This document shows, piece after piece, positions 32,273 through 40,739 of a stretch of 64,000 nucleotides of DNA. The DNA is from Microbacterium kunmingense (lineage in GTDB: Bacteria; Actinomycetota; Actinomycetes; Actinomycetales; Microbacteriaceae), in the NCBI RefSeq assembly GCF_023155745.1, contig NZ_JAKNUS010000002.1:372001-436000 (forward strand), given 5' to 3'. Position numbers and translations under genes: made by a program. The notes under the pieces are model-generated. The model made no database searches, was not told the origin of the DNA, and saw only the letters and a program-made list of their open reading frames with translations. Positions within the stretch are counted from its first letter, which is position 1, and each line of letters opens with the position of its first letter.

Positions 32273-34851
32273 GCTGCGCTCCATTCGCTGTCGAGGAGGT
32301 CGAACAGAGTCGGGATGCTCTGCTCGCGGTCGTGGCGCTCGAGGTAGACGAGCGAGTCGGCGACGGATGCCGGGTTCAGCTCGGATCCGTAGCCGCGGCG
32401 GCCCTGGCGCACCGCTTCGAGCACGGTGGAGCCGAGCCCGCTGAACGGGTCGTAGACAAGGTCGCCGGGGTTCGAGTACGTCGCGATGAGGCGGCGCGGG
32501 ATTTCCAGGGGGAAGGGGCAGATGTGGTTCTCGACGGCGCGGCGCTTCTGCTCGCTGTTCAGCGTCTCGATGCGCAGGACGTCGTGCCACACGTTCGGCG
32601 CCCACGAGCCGGGCACCAGCGACGCGAAGGTGCCAGGGAGGGCATTGGCGGCCGCGAGGCGCTCGGCGAGGGCGACGTGCTGCTCGTAGTCGTAGACCGA
32701 GCGGAGCGACTGCTCGGTGAACAGCTTCGAGCGCGTGCCAGGGTCGAGCACTGCGAGCTCGTCGAGGGCGAGCAGCCGATCACCGGACGACCGCCAGTCC
32801 GCGGCCGCGTCGATCTGCCACCGGCCGACCGAGTACTGCTCGCGGTCCTTCACGACCCGCTCGTCGGCCCAGCCCTTCGACCGGTCGCTCTGCGGCTTGT
32901 GGAACAGGAGCACGTACTCCGGCGAGCCGACGCCCATCGGGGTGTGGTCGCGGAGCATCTTCGAGTACGACAGCCGGTAGGTCTGGTTGTTCTCGCGCAC
33001 GACGTCGGTCGTGACGGTGATGGCGCCGTAGTAGTCGAAGCCGTGCTGGCGGTAGTGCGCGATCGCTTCGGCGTGCAGCTCGCTGACCGTGTAGACGCCG
33101 GCGCCCGTGACCGAGCCGAAGAGCTGCCGGTCCTTCACGTGGACGGCGAGGATCCGGCCCGGCATGAGCGCGCGGTAGAGCGACGGCGTCAGGTAGTCCA
33201 TCTGCCACCAGAAGTGCGCGTTGTCGTCGGTGTGGCCGAAGTCGGCGTAGTTCGGCGAGTACTCGTAGTGGTTGCCGAACGGGATGCTCGTCACCATCAG
33301 CCCGATGGACTCCGCCTCGAGGTGCTCGCGCGCCTCCAGCACCGAGTCGTTCAGCGCGATCGTCCACGCCTCGCCGGTGTGCACTTCGCGCTCGACGCCC
33401 ATCGCCCGCGTCAGCTCGGCGGAGATCGCCGCGGCCGACAGCCCGAACTCGCGGAGAACGTCGGACATGGTGTCGGTCAGGCGGTCGTCCTCCGCCCACT
33501 TCGTCTCCAGCACCGAGCGCACCTCGGACTCCGTCTCGGCGTAGATCAGGTGCACGTCGCACTCGCGCGTCTGGCCGAACCGGTGGATGCGGTGCACGGC
33601 CTGCACGACCTGCTCGTACTTGTGCGTGATGCCGACGAACACGGCCGTGCTGCACTGCTGCAGGTTCAGGCCGCGACCGAGCTGCACCGGCTTCCCGATG
33701 AGCGCGTACGTCTCGCCGGCGAGCCACGCACCGAGCTGCTGCTCGATCTGCTCATCAGTGAGGCCGCCGTGCACCGACGAGAACGTGCGCCCTGCGGCCG
33801 TGAGCGCCCGCTCCAGCGCCTCCTGCTCGTCGTTGAGGTCGCACCACAGGAGGATCTGTCCGTCGCCGTGACGGGCCACGATCTCCATCGCCCGGGCCAC
33901 GCGAGCGTCGAGGGTGCGGCGCTTCTCGCGCGCGGCATCCACGAGCGACATCGCGCCGCCTCGGACGAGCACGCCCTGCCCATCACGGTCGATCTGGTCG
34001 GAGAGGATGCCGACCTGCACCTCGTCCCAGTGCACCCGGAGTTCGGGCAGCGCGTAGCCGGCGTCGGAGTAGCCGAGGTCGGACGGCCGCTGCAGGAAGC
34101 ATGCCCAGGTGTTGAGCCACAGCCAGAACTCGCGCCGCTTGTGCGGGTAGAGGGTGAGGTTGCCAGCCTTCGTCGAGTCGCGCTGGAAGAACCGCGTCAG
34201 CGCCGCGCCGGTGTCCATGATGCCGAGGAAGCCGGCGTAGTGGATCAGCTCCTTGTGCCGGTTCGGCGAGGGCGTCGCGGTGGCGACGAAGCGGAACGGC
34301 ACGTCGGCGAACAGCGGCAGGAACCGCTGGTACGTCTCGGATCCGAACGAGCGCAGCACGGCCGCCTCGTCGAGCGACACCGCGGTGAAGAGCCCGACGT
34401 CAAGCTTCCCGTCGCGCACGCTCTCGTAGTTCGTGACGTAGATCCCTGACCAGTCGGGGTCCACCTCCGCGGTGGTGCGGACGAATCGCACCTCGATGTC
34501 GAGCAGGTCGCGGCCGTCACGCACGATGTCGAAGCGCACGCCGAGCGGCGCGACGATGAGCGCGCGGCCGCCGAGGCGAGCGACGATCAGCCGGAGTACT
34601 TCGAGCTGCATCACGGACTTGCCCATGCCGTAGCGGGCGAAGATCGCGCGCCGGCCGCCGGCGACGGCCCACTTCACGACGTCGGCCTGATGCGGCTGGA
34701 ACAACGGATGCCCGGGGCGGAAGATCGGCGACAGCTCGTCGTCGGTCACCTCGAAGCCGAACGTCCGGTCGAACGCGACCTTGTCGCGCAGGAACGCGTC
34801 GTAGTCGAGCGAGCCGTCGTTGCCCGTGTTCAGGGTCAGGAGCGTGCTCAC
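32269..34851 (-). CDS. SNF2-type helicase fused to DNA methyltransferase
   Basis: 860 residues from a GTG overlapping the previous stop (GTGA). The N-terminal half is an SF2 helicase: Walker A GMGKS (75-79), a DEAA box near 166, ATATPSP near 195, and the C-terminal helicase motif QAVHRIHRFGQT near 450. The C-terminal half is a beta-class methyltransferase with SIPFGNHY near 520 in place of a typical (D/N/S)PPY and DPFSGLGST near 801. It is the largest early gene, next to ASCH and zinc proteins. Likely role: modification of replicating phage DNA. Confidence 0.87.
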   Translation of the reverse strand: MSTLLTLNTGNDGSLDYDAFLRDKVAFDRTFGFEVTDDELSPIFRPGHPLFQPHQADVVKWAVAGGRRAIFARYGMGKSVMQLEVLRLIVARLGGRALIVAPLGVRFDIVRDGRDLLDIEVRFVRTTAEVDPDWSGIYVTNYESVRDGKLDVGLFTAVSLDEAAVLRSFGSETYQRFLPLFADVPFRFVATATPSPNRHKELIHYAGFLGIMDTGAALTRFFQRDSTKAGNLTLYPHKRREFWLWLNTWACFLQRPSDLGYSDAGYALPELRVHWDEVQVGILSDQIDRDGQGVLVRGGAMSLVDAAREKRRTLDARVARAMEIVARHGDGQILLWCDLNDEQEALERALTAAGRTFSSVHGGLTDEQIEQQLGAWLAGETYALIGKPVQLGRGLNLQQCSTAVFVGITHKYEQVVQAVHRIHRFGQTRECDVHLIYAETESEVRSVLETKWAEDDRLTDTMSDVLREFGLSAAAISAELTRAMGVEREVHTGEAWTIALNDSVLEAREHLEAESIGLMVTSIPFGNHYEYSPNYADFGHTDDNAHFWWQMDYLTPSLYRALMPGRILAVHVKDRQLFGSVTGAGVYTVSELHAEAIAHYRQHGFDYYGAITVTTDVVRENNQTYRLSYSKMLRDHTPMGVGSPEYVLLFHKPQSDRSKGWADERVVKDREQYSVGRWQIDAAADWRSSGDRLLALDELAVLDPGTRSKLFTEQSLRSVYDYEQHVALAERLAAANALPGTFASLVPGSWAPNVWHDVLRIETLNSEQKRRAVENHICPFPLEIPRRLIATYSNPGDLVYDPFSGLGSTVLEAVRQGRRGYGSELNPASVADSLVYLERHDREQSIPTLFDLLDSEWSAA

Positions 34852-35156
34852 AGCGGCACCACCCTCACGATCGCGTCGTACGACATCGGGTGCCGGAACA
34901 CCGTCCCGCATACGGCGCACTGCGCGGCGCCCGCCCAGATGAGCGACCACCCCAGACGCGAACGCGACACGAAGTAGTGCGGGGTGCAGAGGAACGTCGA
35001 ATCGCCGCAGCAGCGGAGGCTGACGCGCCAAGCCGCCTCCTTCTCGCACGTCTCGATGCCGCACGCGATCGGCTCGTCGAGGTGCTCTTCCATCTCGGTG
35101 ATCACGTCCTCGTCGAAGATCGCCGAGTCAGCGGGCGTCAGGGCCGGGGCGCTCAC
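34848..35156 (-). CDS. Hypothetical zinc-binding protein
   Basis: 102 residues from a GTG overlapping the J-domain gene stop (GTGA). Cysteines CGIETCEKEA, LRCCGD, and CAVCGTVF suggest one or two zinc sites. The N-terminal 35 residues are acidic. No recognised family. Confidence 0.55.
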   Translation of the reverse strand: MSAPALTPADSAIFDEDVITEMEEHLDEPIACGIETCEKEAAWRVSLRCCGDSTFLCTPHYFVSRSRLGWSLIWAGAAQCAVCGTVFRHPMSYDAIVRVVPL

Positions 35157-35791
35157 AGCAGGCCCGCCTCTCGGAGCTTCGCCTCGGCGAGCGAGACGCG
35201 CTGGAACGTCGCCGCGTCGCCGCTCATGTCGGGGTGCGTCGTGCGCTGGGCTTCCCGGAACACGCGTCGAAGCGGCTGATCCGCCCAGGCTGGGCCGCAC
35301 CAGCTCCGCAGGAACGCCTCGGCATCCGCTGCCGTGGAGAAACCCGCTGGCGCCGCGGTCGCCTCGATGGCGAGGAAGCCGCGGTACTGCTCGCCGCGCT
35401 TCGTCACGCCGTAGCGGTCGACCTTGCGCAGAGCCTCGAGCGCGAGAGCGATCGCGCGGAGATTGTCCTGCCAGGTCGTGAACGTGTCGCAGGGGTACGA
35501 CAGCGCCCCGAACTTCGACTCGATCGAGAAGATGACGCCCGGGTGCTCAGCGACGGCGGATGCGCGCGGCCGTCCATCGAGCCGCCACGCGTCTCCCGCA
35601 GGAATCGCTACCAGCAGCTCCGCGGACTCCCGCTGCGAGCGGTTCTCCGTCAGGTGCCACACCTCGCGGTCGAGCAGTTGCAGCGTGTCGCTGAGGCCGG
35701 CCTTGAACATCGACCGGCTGCGGGTGCGGGTCAGCTCGCCCGGCCACTCGCGGATCGGCGCGACCTGCAGGGTGTTGGGCCAGTCGCTCAC
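35153..35791 (-). CDS. Protein with C-terminal J domain
   Basis: 212 residues. The last 45 residues (PLRRVFREAQRTTHPDMSG, then FQRVSLAEAKLREAGLL) contain the HPD triad between two helices, the signature of a J domain (DnaJ), which stimulates Hsp70 ATPase. The N-terminal 150 residues are a separate fold with GVIFSIESKFGALSYP and no zinc-finger motifs of full-length DnaJ. A phage J protein could recruit host DnaK for replication or assembly. The start overlaps the next gene by GTGA. Confidence 0.68.
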   Translation of the reverse strand: MSDWPNTLQVAPIREWPGELTRTRSRSMFKAGLSDTLQLLDREVWHLTENRSQRESAELLVAIPAGDAWRLDGRPRASAVAEHPGVIFSIESKFGALSYPCDTFTTWQDNLRAIALALEALRKVDRYGVTKRGEQYRGFLAIEATAAPAGFSTAADAEAFLRSWCGPAWADQPLRRVFREAQRTTHPDMSGDAATFQRVSLAEAKLREAGLL

Positions 35792-36165
35792 GGCCGCACC
35801 TCCCCGACCCGCGCGGGATGCCCGGCCGCCGAGCACCGGCACTCGACCTCGTCGATCTCCTCGCCTCGCTCCACGAACGCTGAGCCGATGCACGCGCCGT
35901 GCTTCCCCTCGGTGCAGTCGCGGCACGACGGCGCGAGATCGAACGCGTGCGCCGCGGCCCTCCACTCCTCCGCCTGGTGCTCGGACATCTCCGAGCGCAT
36001 CGCGCTCTCGGCCGCGTCGGCGGCCGCTCGGAGCTCGTCGGCGAGCTGGCGCGCCTCGGCGGGCATGTAAGCCACCTTCCGGCGCCGCTGCCGCAGCTTC
36101 ACCATGTAGTCGTCGGTCCAGTCGACCTTCGCCAGAGTGACGGGGATCTCAGCCTCGATCGCCAT
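35788..36165 (-). CDS. Hypothetical protein with cysteine cluster
   Basis: 125 residues from an ATG 6 nt after GGAGG. Helical N-terminal half (AEARQLADELRAAADAAES), then a Cys-rich segment CRDCTEGKHGAC and later VECRCSAAGH. The family is not recognised. It overlaps the gene before it by 17 bp. Confidence 0.55.
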   Translation of the reverse strand: MAIEAEIPVTLAKVDWTDDYMVKLRQRRRKVAYMPAEARQLADELRAAADAAESAMRSEMSEHQAEEWRAAAHAFDLAPSCRDCTEGKHGACIGSAFVERGEEIDEVECRCSAAGHPARVGEVRP

Positions 36166-36388
36166 CTCGCACCTCCTCCATCCCGAGCGCCACGCGCGCC
36201 TCCGCGCGCAACGCATTCCGCTTCGCGGTGCGCTCGATCGCCTGCGGCGTCGTCGCCCGCTTCCCCTCGTCGTGCTCCAGCGCGGTCACGCCCATCCCGA
36301 GCACGGCGAGGATGTTCGACAGCCGGATCTCCGCGGTGAGCGCGTCGATCGCTTCGACCTGCGTGCGGCGCCCCGTCGAGGCGGCCAT
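36149..36388 (-). CDS. Small helical early protein
   Basis: 79 residues, ATG coupled to the SSB stop by TGATG. It begins AASTGRRTQVEAIDAL and is helical throughout, with an ERTAKRNALRAEARVALG basic segment. Function unknown; position between SSB and replication-adjacent genes suggests a small accessory. Confidence 0.5.
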   Translation of the reverse strand: MAASTGRRTQVEAIDALTAEIRLSNILAVLGMGVTALEHDEGKRATTPQAIERTAKRNALRAEARVALGMEEVRDGDRG

Positions 36389-36774
36389 CAGAACGGCTCT
36401 CCCGAGTTCGCCGGCGTGGCCCACGAGCTGCCGCCGGACGGCTGCTGCGCCGGAGCATCCCGCACGACCGTGCCGACGGTGCGAGCGCGGATCACGATCT
36501 TGCGGACCTGCTTGCCCTCGCGGTTCTCGTACGAGGCGTCGCGCTCCTCGCCCTCGACGATGACGAGCGTGCCCCGGGCGAGCTGCGCGAGCGCATCCGG
36601 TGCCTGCCACGACTCGACGTCGTGCCAGATCGTGAACTCGTCCTCCCACTGGTTCGTCTCACGGTTGAAGCGACGCTTCGTCTCCGCGACGCTGAACGTC
36701 GCGACGTGCTTCCCGCCGGCGGCGCGCACCTCCGGAACGTTCCCGAGGCGCCCGGTGATCGTCTTCACTGCCAT
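36388..36774 (-). CDS. ssb: Single-stranded DNA-binding protein
   Basis: 128 residues with an OB-fold matching bacterial SSB: ITGRLGNVPEVR, ATFSVAETKRRFNRE, WHDVESWQAPDALAQLA, and LVIVEGEERDASYENREG. The C-terminus ends in SGEPF, a variant of the acidic DDDIPF tip that recruits partner proteins. It lies right after the replicative helicase (10-bp overlap), so it probably covers single-stranded DNA at the phage fork. Confidence 0.9.
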   Translation of the reverse strand: MAVKTITGRLGNVPEVRAAGGKHVATFSVAETKRRFNRETNQWEDEFTIWHDVESWQAPDALAQLARGTLVIVEGEERDASYENREGKQVRKIVIRARTVGTVVRDAPAQQPSGGSSWATPANSGEPF

Positions 36775-38105
36775 GTGCTGTTCCCTTCGTTGTCGTCGAT
36801 CAGGGCCGACGGTGACCATGCGCGCGACACGACGCGGGAGAAGGTGCCCTCCCACTGCAGCGACACGCGCCCCTGCTGCCCCTGGCGGTTCTTCGCGATG
36901 TCCACGTCGAGCCGGTTCGGGGAGTTCTTCTCGTCGCGGTGCAGCAGCAGCACCGCGTCGGCGTCCTGTTCGATCGCGCCCGACTCGCGCAGATCCGCGA
37001 GCGTGGGGCGGTTCGAGCGGCGCGTCGTCGAGCCGCGGTTGAGCTGCGAGAGCGCGATGACCGGCACGCCGAGCGACTGCGCCAGGAGCTTCAGCGACCG
37101 GGAGAAGCCAGCCACCTCGACCTGACGGGACTCGACGCGCTCGCCCGACGTCAGGAGCTGGAGGTAGTCCACGACGACGCCGGCGAGACGCTGACCCTTC
37201 GGTGCACGCCGGGCGACCGATCGCGCGAACGCGCGCACCTGGGTGATGGTGGACACCTCGTCGGACGTCGAGACGAACAGCGGCATCTGCTGGATCTGCG
37301 AGCGGACCATCGCGATGTTCTGCCAGCTCGACTTCGTCACCTCGTGGTTCACGAGCGAGTGCAGCGACACCTGAGCGAGCTGCGAGACGAGACGCGCCAT
37401 GAGGTCGTCGCGCGACATCTCCAGCGAGCAGAAGGCCACGGGGCCCTCCTTCGCCAGCCGCAGGGCGACCTGCAGGCCGACGATCGACTTGCCCTGGCCG
37501 GGGCGGGCGCCGACGACGTACAGGCCGCCAGCGCGGAGGCCTCCGAGGTGGTTGTTGATGTCCCACCAGGGCGTGGGGATGTAGCGCGGCTTCTCGTCGA
37601 GCCCGCGCACGAACGAGTCGAACGCGGCGCCACCGAACTGCTCGATCGAGGGCGCCGTGGTGGCGCCGACGCCGTCGACCTTCTCGCGCGAGATCTCCAC
37701 GGCGTCGAGAGCGCCGATGCCGGTGTTCGACGCGACCTGCGCGATCGACGTGGCGGCATCCAGAAGGCGCCTACGGATCGCGTGCTCGTGGACGATGTTC
37801 GCGTAGTACGAGCCGTTCGATGCCGTCGGCACGATCGACGTCAGCTCGTGCAGATACGAGGCGTCGAGCGTGCCCTTCAGGTCGCCTGCCGCCAGCAGCT
37901 CGTCGGTGGTCGCGACGACGTCGGTCGGGGCGTTGCGCTCGTGCAGGCGACGCACAGCGGCGTAGATCGTCGCGTGCTTCGGGTCGAACATGTCGCCCGG
38001 CTCGACGATCGACAGCACGTCGTCCAGCACGTCAGGCGACAGCATCACGGCCCCGAGCACCGACTGCTCAGCGGTCTGGTCGTAGGGCAGGAGCACCTCG
38101 GTCAC
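36765..38105 (-). CDS. Replicative DNA helicase (DnaB-like)
   Basis: 446 residues with the DnaB N-terminal domain (about 5-105, beginning PYDQTAEQSVLGAVML) and RecA-type helicase core: Walker A ARPGQGKS near 197-204, DYLQLL near 318-323, and the ALSQLNRG sensor near 350-357. It unwinds the phage replication fork as a hexamer. It follows a probable loader and a winged-helix replication protein. A GTG start overlaps the loader stop (GTGA). Confidence 0.92.
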   Translation of the reverse strand: MTEVLLPYDQTAEQSVLGAVMLSPDVLDDVLSIVEPGDMFDPKHATIYAAVRRLHERNAPTDVVATTDELLAAGDLKGTLDASYLHELTSIVPTASNGSYYANIVHEHAIRRRLLDAATSIAQVASNTGIGALDAVEISREKVDGVGATTAPSIEQFGGAAFDSFVRGLDEKPRYIPTPWWDINNHLGGLRAGGLYVVGARPGQGKSIVGLQVALRLAKEGPVAFCSLEMSRDDLMARLVSQLAQVSLHSLVNHEVTKSSWQNIAMVRSQIQQMPLFVSTSDEVSTITQVRAFARSVARRAPKGQRLAGVVVDYLQLLTSGERVESRQVEVAGFSRSLKLLAQSLGVPVIALSQLNRGSTTRRSNRPTLADLRESGAIEQDADAVLLLHRDEKNSPNRLDVDIAKNRQGQQGRVSLQWEGTFSRVVSRAWSPSALIDDNEGNSTWQ

Positions 38106-38464
38106 GAGCCCGCCCCCGCGCCGAGCTCGCGCAGAGCCCGCGACGGGCGGTCGCCGGCGGCGAGCCGAGCCTCGAAGGCGACCGGGTCGATGCCGCGAGA
38201 GCTAAGCCACGCGCGCCCGTCTACGTCAGCGGCGTCGCCCGCGGGCAGCTCATCGACGAGAGCCGCGATGTCGGCCGGCATCACCGAGCGCGTCTGCTCG
38301 CGGTAGTGCGCGGCCAGCGCCTCGAGCGCAGGCTGCAGCGGCACGTCGCCGAGCACCTGGGCCCACGCCGTCGCCATCTGCGCGCGCTCTTCCGGCTCGC
38401 GACGGAGACGGCCGTCGAGCAGCGCCGCCTGGGTCAGCAGCACGTTCGCCTCGCGCGGGGTCAT
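38102..38464 (-). CDS. Probable helicase loader (G39P-like)
   Basis: 120 residues. The N-terminal 60 residues (MTPREANVLLTQAALLDGRL, then VPLQPALEALAAHYREQTRSVMPADI in part) resemble the loader/inhibitor family of phage SPP1 G39P, found before phage DnaB genes. The tail has DVDGRAWLSSRGID. It overlaps DnaB by GTGA and the DUF4406 gene by ATGA. The role follows from position and size more than sequence identity. Confidence 0.6.
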   Translation of the reverse strand: MTPREANVLLTQAALLDGRLRREPEERAQMATAWAQVLGDVPLQPALEALAAHYREQTRSVMPADIAALVDELPAGDAADVDGRAWLSSRGIDPVAFEARLAAGDRPSRALRELGAGAGS

Positions 38465-38772
38465 GCGCCGGCCTCGATCCACTCCACGAGCGGCGCGACG
38501 CGCATCCCGAGGGTCGCTCCGACGTTCACCTCGAGGCGGGCTCCGCCGGATGCTTCCCAGCCGTCCAGCAGGGCGACCGCGTCGCAGCGGATGAGCTGAG
38601 CGAGGCCGGCGCGGAGCCAGCCGTGGTAGTCGCCCGGCGTCGGGTTCTCGTTCGTCGAGGGGTCTTCGACGTCGAAGCCGACGGCACGGAGCTTCGCCGC
38701 GGCCGCGCGGAATGCCGGGTAGTTGAACTCGGCCAGCCCGGTCATGGGGCCAGCGACGTAGATGCGCGTCAT
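38461..38772 (-). CDS. DUF4406 protein (nucleoside deoxyribosyltransferase-like)
   Basis: 103 residues. YVAGPMTGLAEFNYPAFRAAA, shown here in part as AGPMTG and NYPAFR, with later DYHGWLRAGLAQLIRCDAVALLDGW, matches DUF4406, related to nucleoside 2-deoxyribosyltransferases. Such proteins may help convert nucleotides for phage DNA synthesis. It belongs to the replication region and overlaps both neighbours. Confidence 0.8.
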   Translation of the reverse strand: MTRIYVAGPMTGLAEFNYPAFRAAAAKLRAVGFDVEDPSTNENPTPGDYHGWLRAGLAQLIRCDAVALLDGWEASGGARLEVNVGATLGMRVAPLVEWIEAGA

Positions 38773-39563
38773 GCCGACACCGCCAGACGCTCCTGCTGCG
38801 CGAGGATCGCGTCAGCGGCCCGGCCGGCATCCACCGTCGAGAGGCGGCCGCCGCGAGGCATCGGAGCCTCAGCCGTCCAACGCTCCTGGTTCAGCCACGT
38901 CGTCATCGACGGCACGAACTGCGCCTCCGACGCCGGCCACGAACGCCACACCTCGGCGTGCGTCGCCGCGGCATCCAGGATGACCTTGACGTGACGGATG
39001 CCGCCCACAGCGCGCACGGCCGTCCGGAACGAAGATCCCGACTTCTTCCGAGTCCCCCGACGATGTGACGGCCACAGATCCCAGAGCCGATCGAACGCCG
39101 ATTCCACCGCGTCCCCAGCGGGGACTACAGGGGGTACGTCTACGTCATTACGTCTATAAGAGGAGTGGTTGTTCTCGCTGTCGGTGAATACGCGCACCGC
39201 TGTCGGGGAATCCGTTCCCGGTGTCGGTGAATCCGCCGAAGCGTTCCCCGACAATTTGTCGGCGGAGCCCGACGCCCACGGAACGAGGATCGTGAACTCG
39301 TTCGGGCGGGACTTCGTGCCCCGCGAGTGCTCGACGAGCCCTCGGGCCCGGAGCTTCGGAATCAGCCGCTCGATCGTGCGCCGGTCGACGCGCGCCTTCC
39401 GCGCGAGCCCGCCGTACGTCAGGTCGTCGTCGTCCGTCATGAACCGGCAGCGGCCGTTGTCGTCGGCGACGTCGGCGAGCGCGAGCAGCAGGATCATCTC
39501 GTTCCCCGCCAGCTCGGCTGTCTCGTCGCCGTGCCACACCCAGCTCGATACCTTGACGCTCAC
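38769..39563 (-). CDS. Winged-helix replication protein
   Basis: 264 residues from a GTG overlapping the HNH stop (GTGA). The N-terminal 100 residues have the helix-turn-helix/winged pattern of phage replisome organisers (NEMILLLALADVADDNGRC, then YGGLARKARVDRRTIERLIPKLRARGLVEH in part). A low-complexity Ser/Asn linker follows. The C-terminal 90 residues (AFDRLWDLWPSHRRGTRKKS) resemble the DnaD/initiator C-terminal region. It likely binds the phage origin and brings loader and helicase; the origin was not located. Confidence 0.7.
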   Translation of the reverse strand: MSVKVSSWVWHGDETAELAGNEMILLLALADVADDNGRCRFMTDDDDLTYGGLARKARVDRRTIERLIPKLRARGLVEHSRGTKSRPNEFTILVPWASGSADKLSGNASADSPTPGTDSPTAVRVFTDSENNHSSYRRNDVDVPPVVPAGDAVESAFDRLWDLWPSHRRGTRKKSGSSFRTAVRAVGGIRHVKVILDAAATHAEVWRSWPASEAQFVPSMTTWLNQERWTAEAPMPRGGRLSTVDAGRAADAILAQQERLAVSA

Positions 39564-39964
39564 CAGGAGCCCTCCACTTCCACTGCGCGGCCGCCGTCTG
39601 TCAGCAGCCACCAAGTCCTGTCGTTCCTCTGCACGCGCACGGCCGTCGGCGCGAACGCCGGCCCGACCGCGAGGCGAGAAATGAGCACGCCCATCTCGAT
39701 CGCCTTGTCGCGCTCGCGCTCCGCCCAGCCGTGACATCCGGTCGTCCCGGATCCGCAGAGAGTGAGCGCGTTGGCCGGCGACGAGAACACCTCGGCGCCT
39801 CGCCCGCGCACTCCCCCGGCCCCGCGCGGCTTGCGGTGGTGCATCGACCACCCGTGGCCGCGGTCCTCGAACCGGAGCGTGCGCCGGCAGAGGAAGCACG
39901 CGCTCCCGTCGCGGTCGAAGAACACGAGCCGCACGGTGGCCGGGGTGAATTCGCCTGCGCCCAT
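39560..39964 (-). CDS. HNH endonuclease (second)
   Basis: 134 residues. CFLCRRTL near residue 23, WSMHHRKPRG near 38, and ANALTLCGSGTTGCHGWAE near 63-81 form an HNH site with two Cys pairs. It is in the replication region, distinct from the HNH next to the terminase. It could be a homing-type nuclease or a replication-associated nuclease. ATG coupled to the previous stop by TGATG. Confidence 0.78.
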   Translation of the reverse strand: MGAGEFTPATVRLVFFDRDGSACFLCRRTLRFEDRGHGWSMHHRKPRGAGGVRGRGAEVFSSPANALTLCGSGTTGCHGWAERERDKAIEMGVLISRLAVGPAFAPTAVRVQRNDRTWWLLTDGGRAVEVEGSW

Positions 39965-40434
39965 CAGGCACCCCCGCCATAGCCCTGCGAGTGGGCGCGG
40001 TCCCCGGCGCGAGCGTCGGCCCGGTCGGTGCGGTGGTTCTCCAGCGCCGCGTCGAGCGCGTCGAGGAACTTCCGCATCGCCCGCTCGCGCTGCTCGGCGA
40101 CGAGGTATGAGAGTTTCAGCTCGTAGGCGTCGCGCTCCGCCATCGCCTCGGCCAGGCCGAGCGAGATCTTCTTGCCGTCGAGGTTCGCCTTCTCGGTGAT
40201 CTCGACGACCTTGACGGCGACGGCGTTCTCGTAGTCGGCCTTCGCGGTGCCGTACACCTTGCCGGCGTCGCGGAGCTCCCAGACGAAGTCGAACCGGAGC
40301 GCCACGATCCGCTGGCCGTACGTCGCGCCCGGTCCCAGACGGCGCACCGTCTCAGAGAGCTTCGTGTGCAGCGCGTCGTCCGGGTCCACCTCCAGGCCGA
40401 TCAGGTCGCGGAGTACTTCAGCGGGGGTGCTCAT
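39964..40434 (-). CDS. Hypothetical early protein
   Basis: 156 residues, predicted mostly helical. The central part (TYGQRIVALRFDFVWELRDAG, seen in part, then AVKVVEITEKANLDGKKISLGLAEAMAERDAYELKL) may form a coiled coil. The tail is rich in Asp, Arg and Gly. No recognised domain. Overlaps both neighbours by 1-4 bp. Confidence 0.55.
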   Translation of the reverse strand: MSTPAEVLRDLIGLEVDPDDALHTKLSETVRRLGPGATYGQRIVALRFDFVWELRDAGKVYGTAKADYENAVAVKVVEITEKANLDGKKISLGLAEAMAERDAYELKLSYLVAEQRERAMRKFLDALDAALENHRTDRADARAGDRAHSQGYGGGA

Positions 40435-40739
40435 CGGTCGAACGACCCCACTCCGACGACGTGCACCCGCTCGCTCTCGCGGAACTCGTGCACGATCTCG
40501 GCGCCGTGCTCGTTGCGGGTGCCGATGTAGACGTGACCGGGGACGCCGTGCGCGCGGGTGGTGATCACGAGCACGTCGTGACCGGCGAGGCGCACCGTGT
40601 CGCCGGGCTCGACCGTGGACGCGGGCACGACGCCCGGCACCTCGTTGCCCGGCTTCACGAACCCGGAGATGCGGCGGTAGTCCGGCCCGAGGATCGCGCC
40701 GTCCTCCGTGCGCACGAGGGGCGTGCCGACGAGCGTCAC
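40431..40739 (-). CDS. Hypothetical small beta protein
   Basis: 102 residues with many beta strands (GDTVRLAGHDVLVITTRAHG, then VYIGTRNEHGAEIVHEF). No motif recognised. It lies between RecT and the helical protein; start overlaps the RecT stop by ATGA. Confidence 0.5.
   Translation of the reverse strand: MTLVGTPLVRTEDGAILGPDYRRISGFVKPGNEVPGVVPASTVEPGDTVRLAGHDVLVITTRAHGVPGHVYIGTRNEHGAEIVHEFRESERVHVVGVGSFDR

Noticed and set aside
32332-34449. Long open frame on the plus strand, opposite the helicase-methyltransferase
   Set aside because: Composition is low-complexity Val/Arg/Gly/Glu, and the true gene is on the minus strand with motifs throughout.
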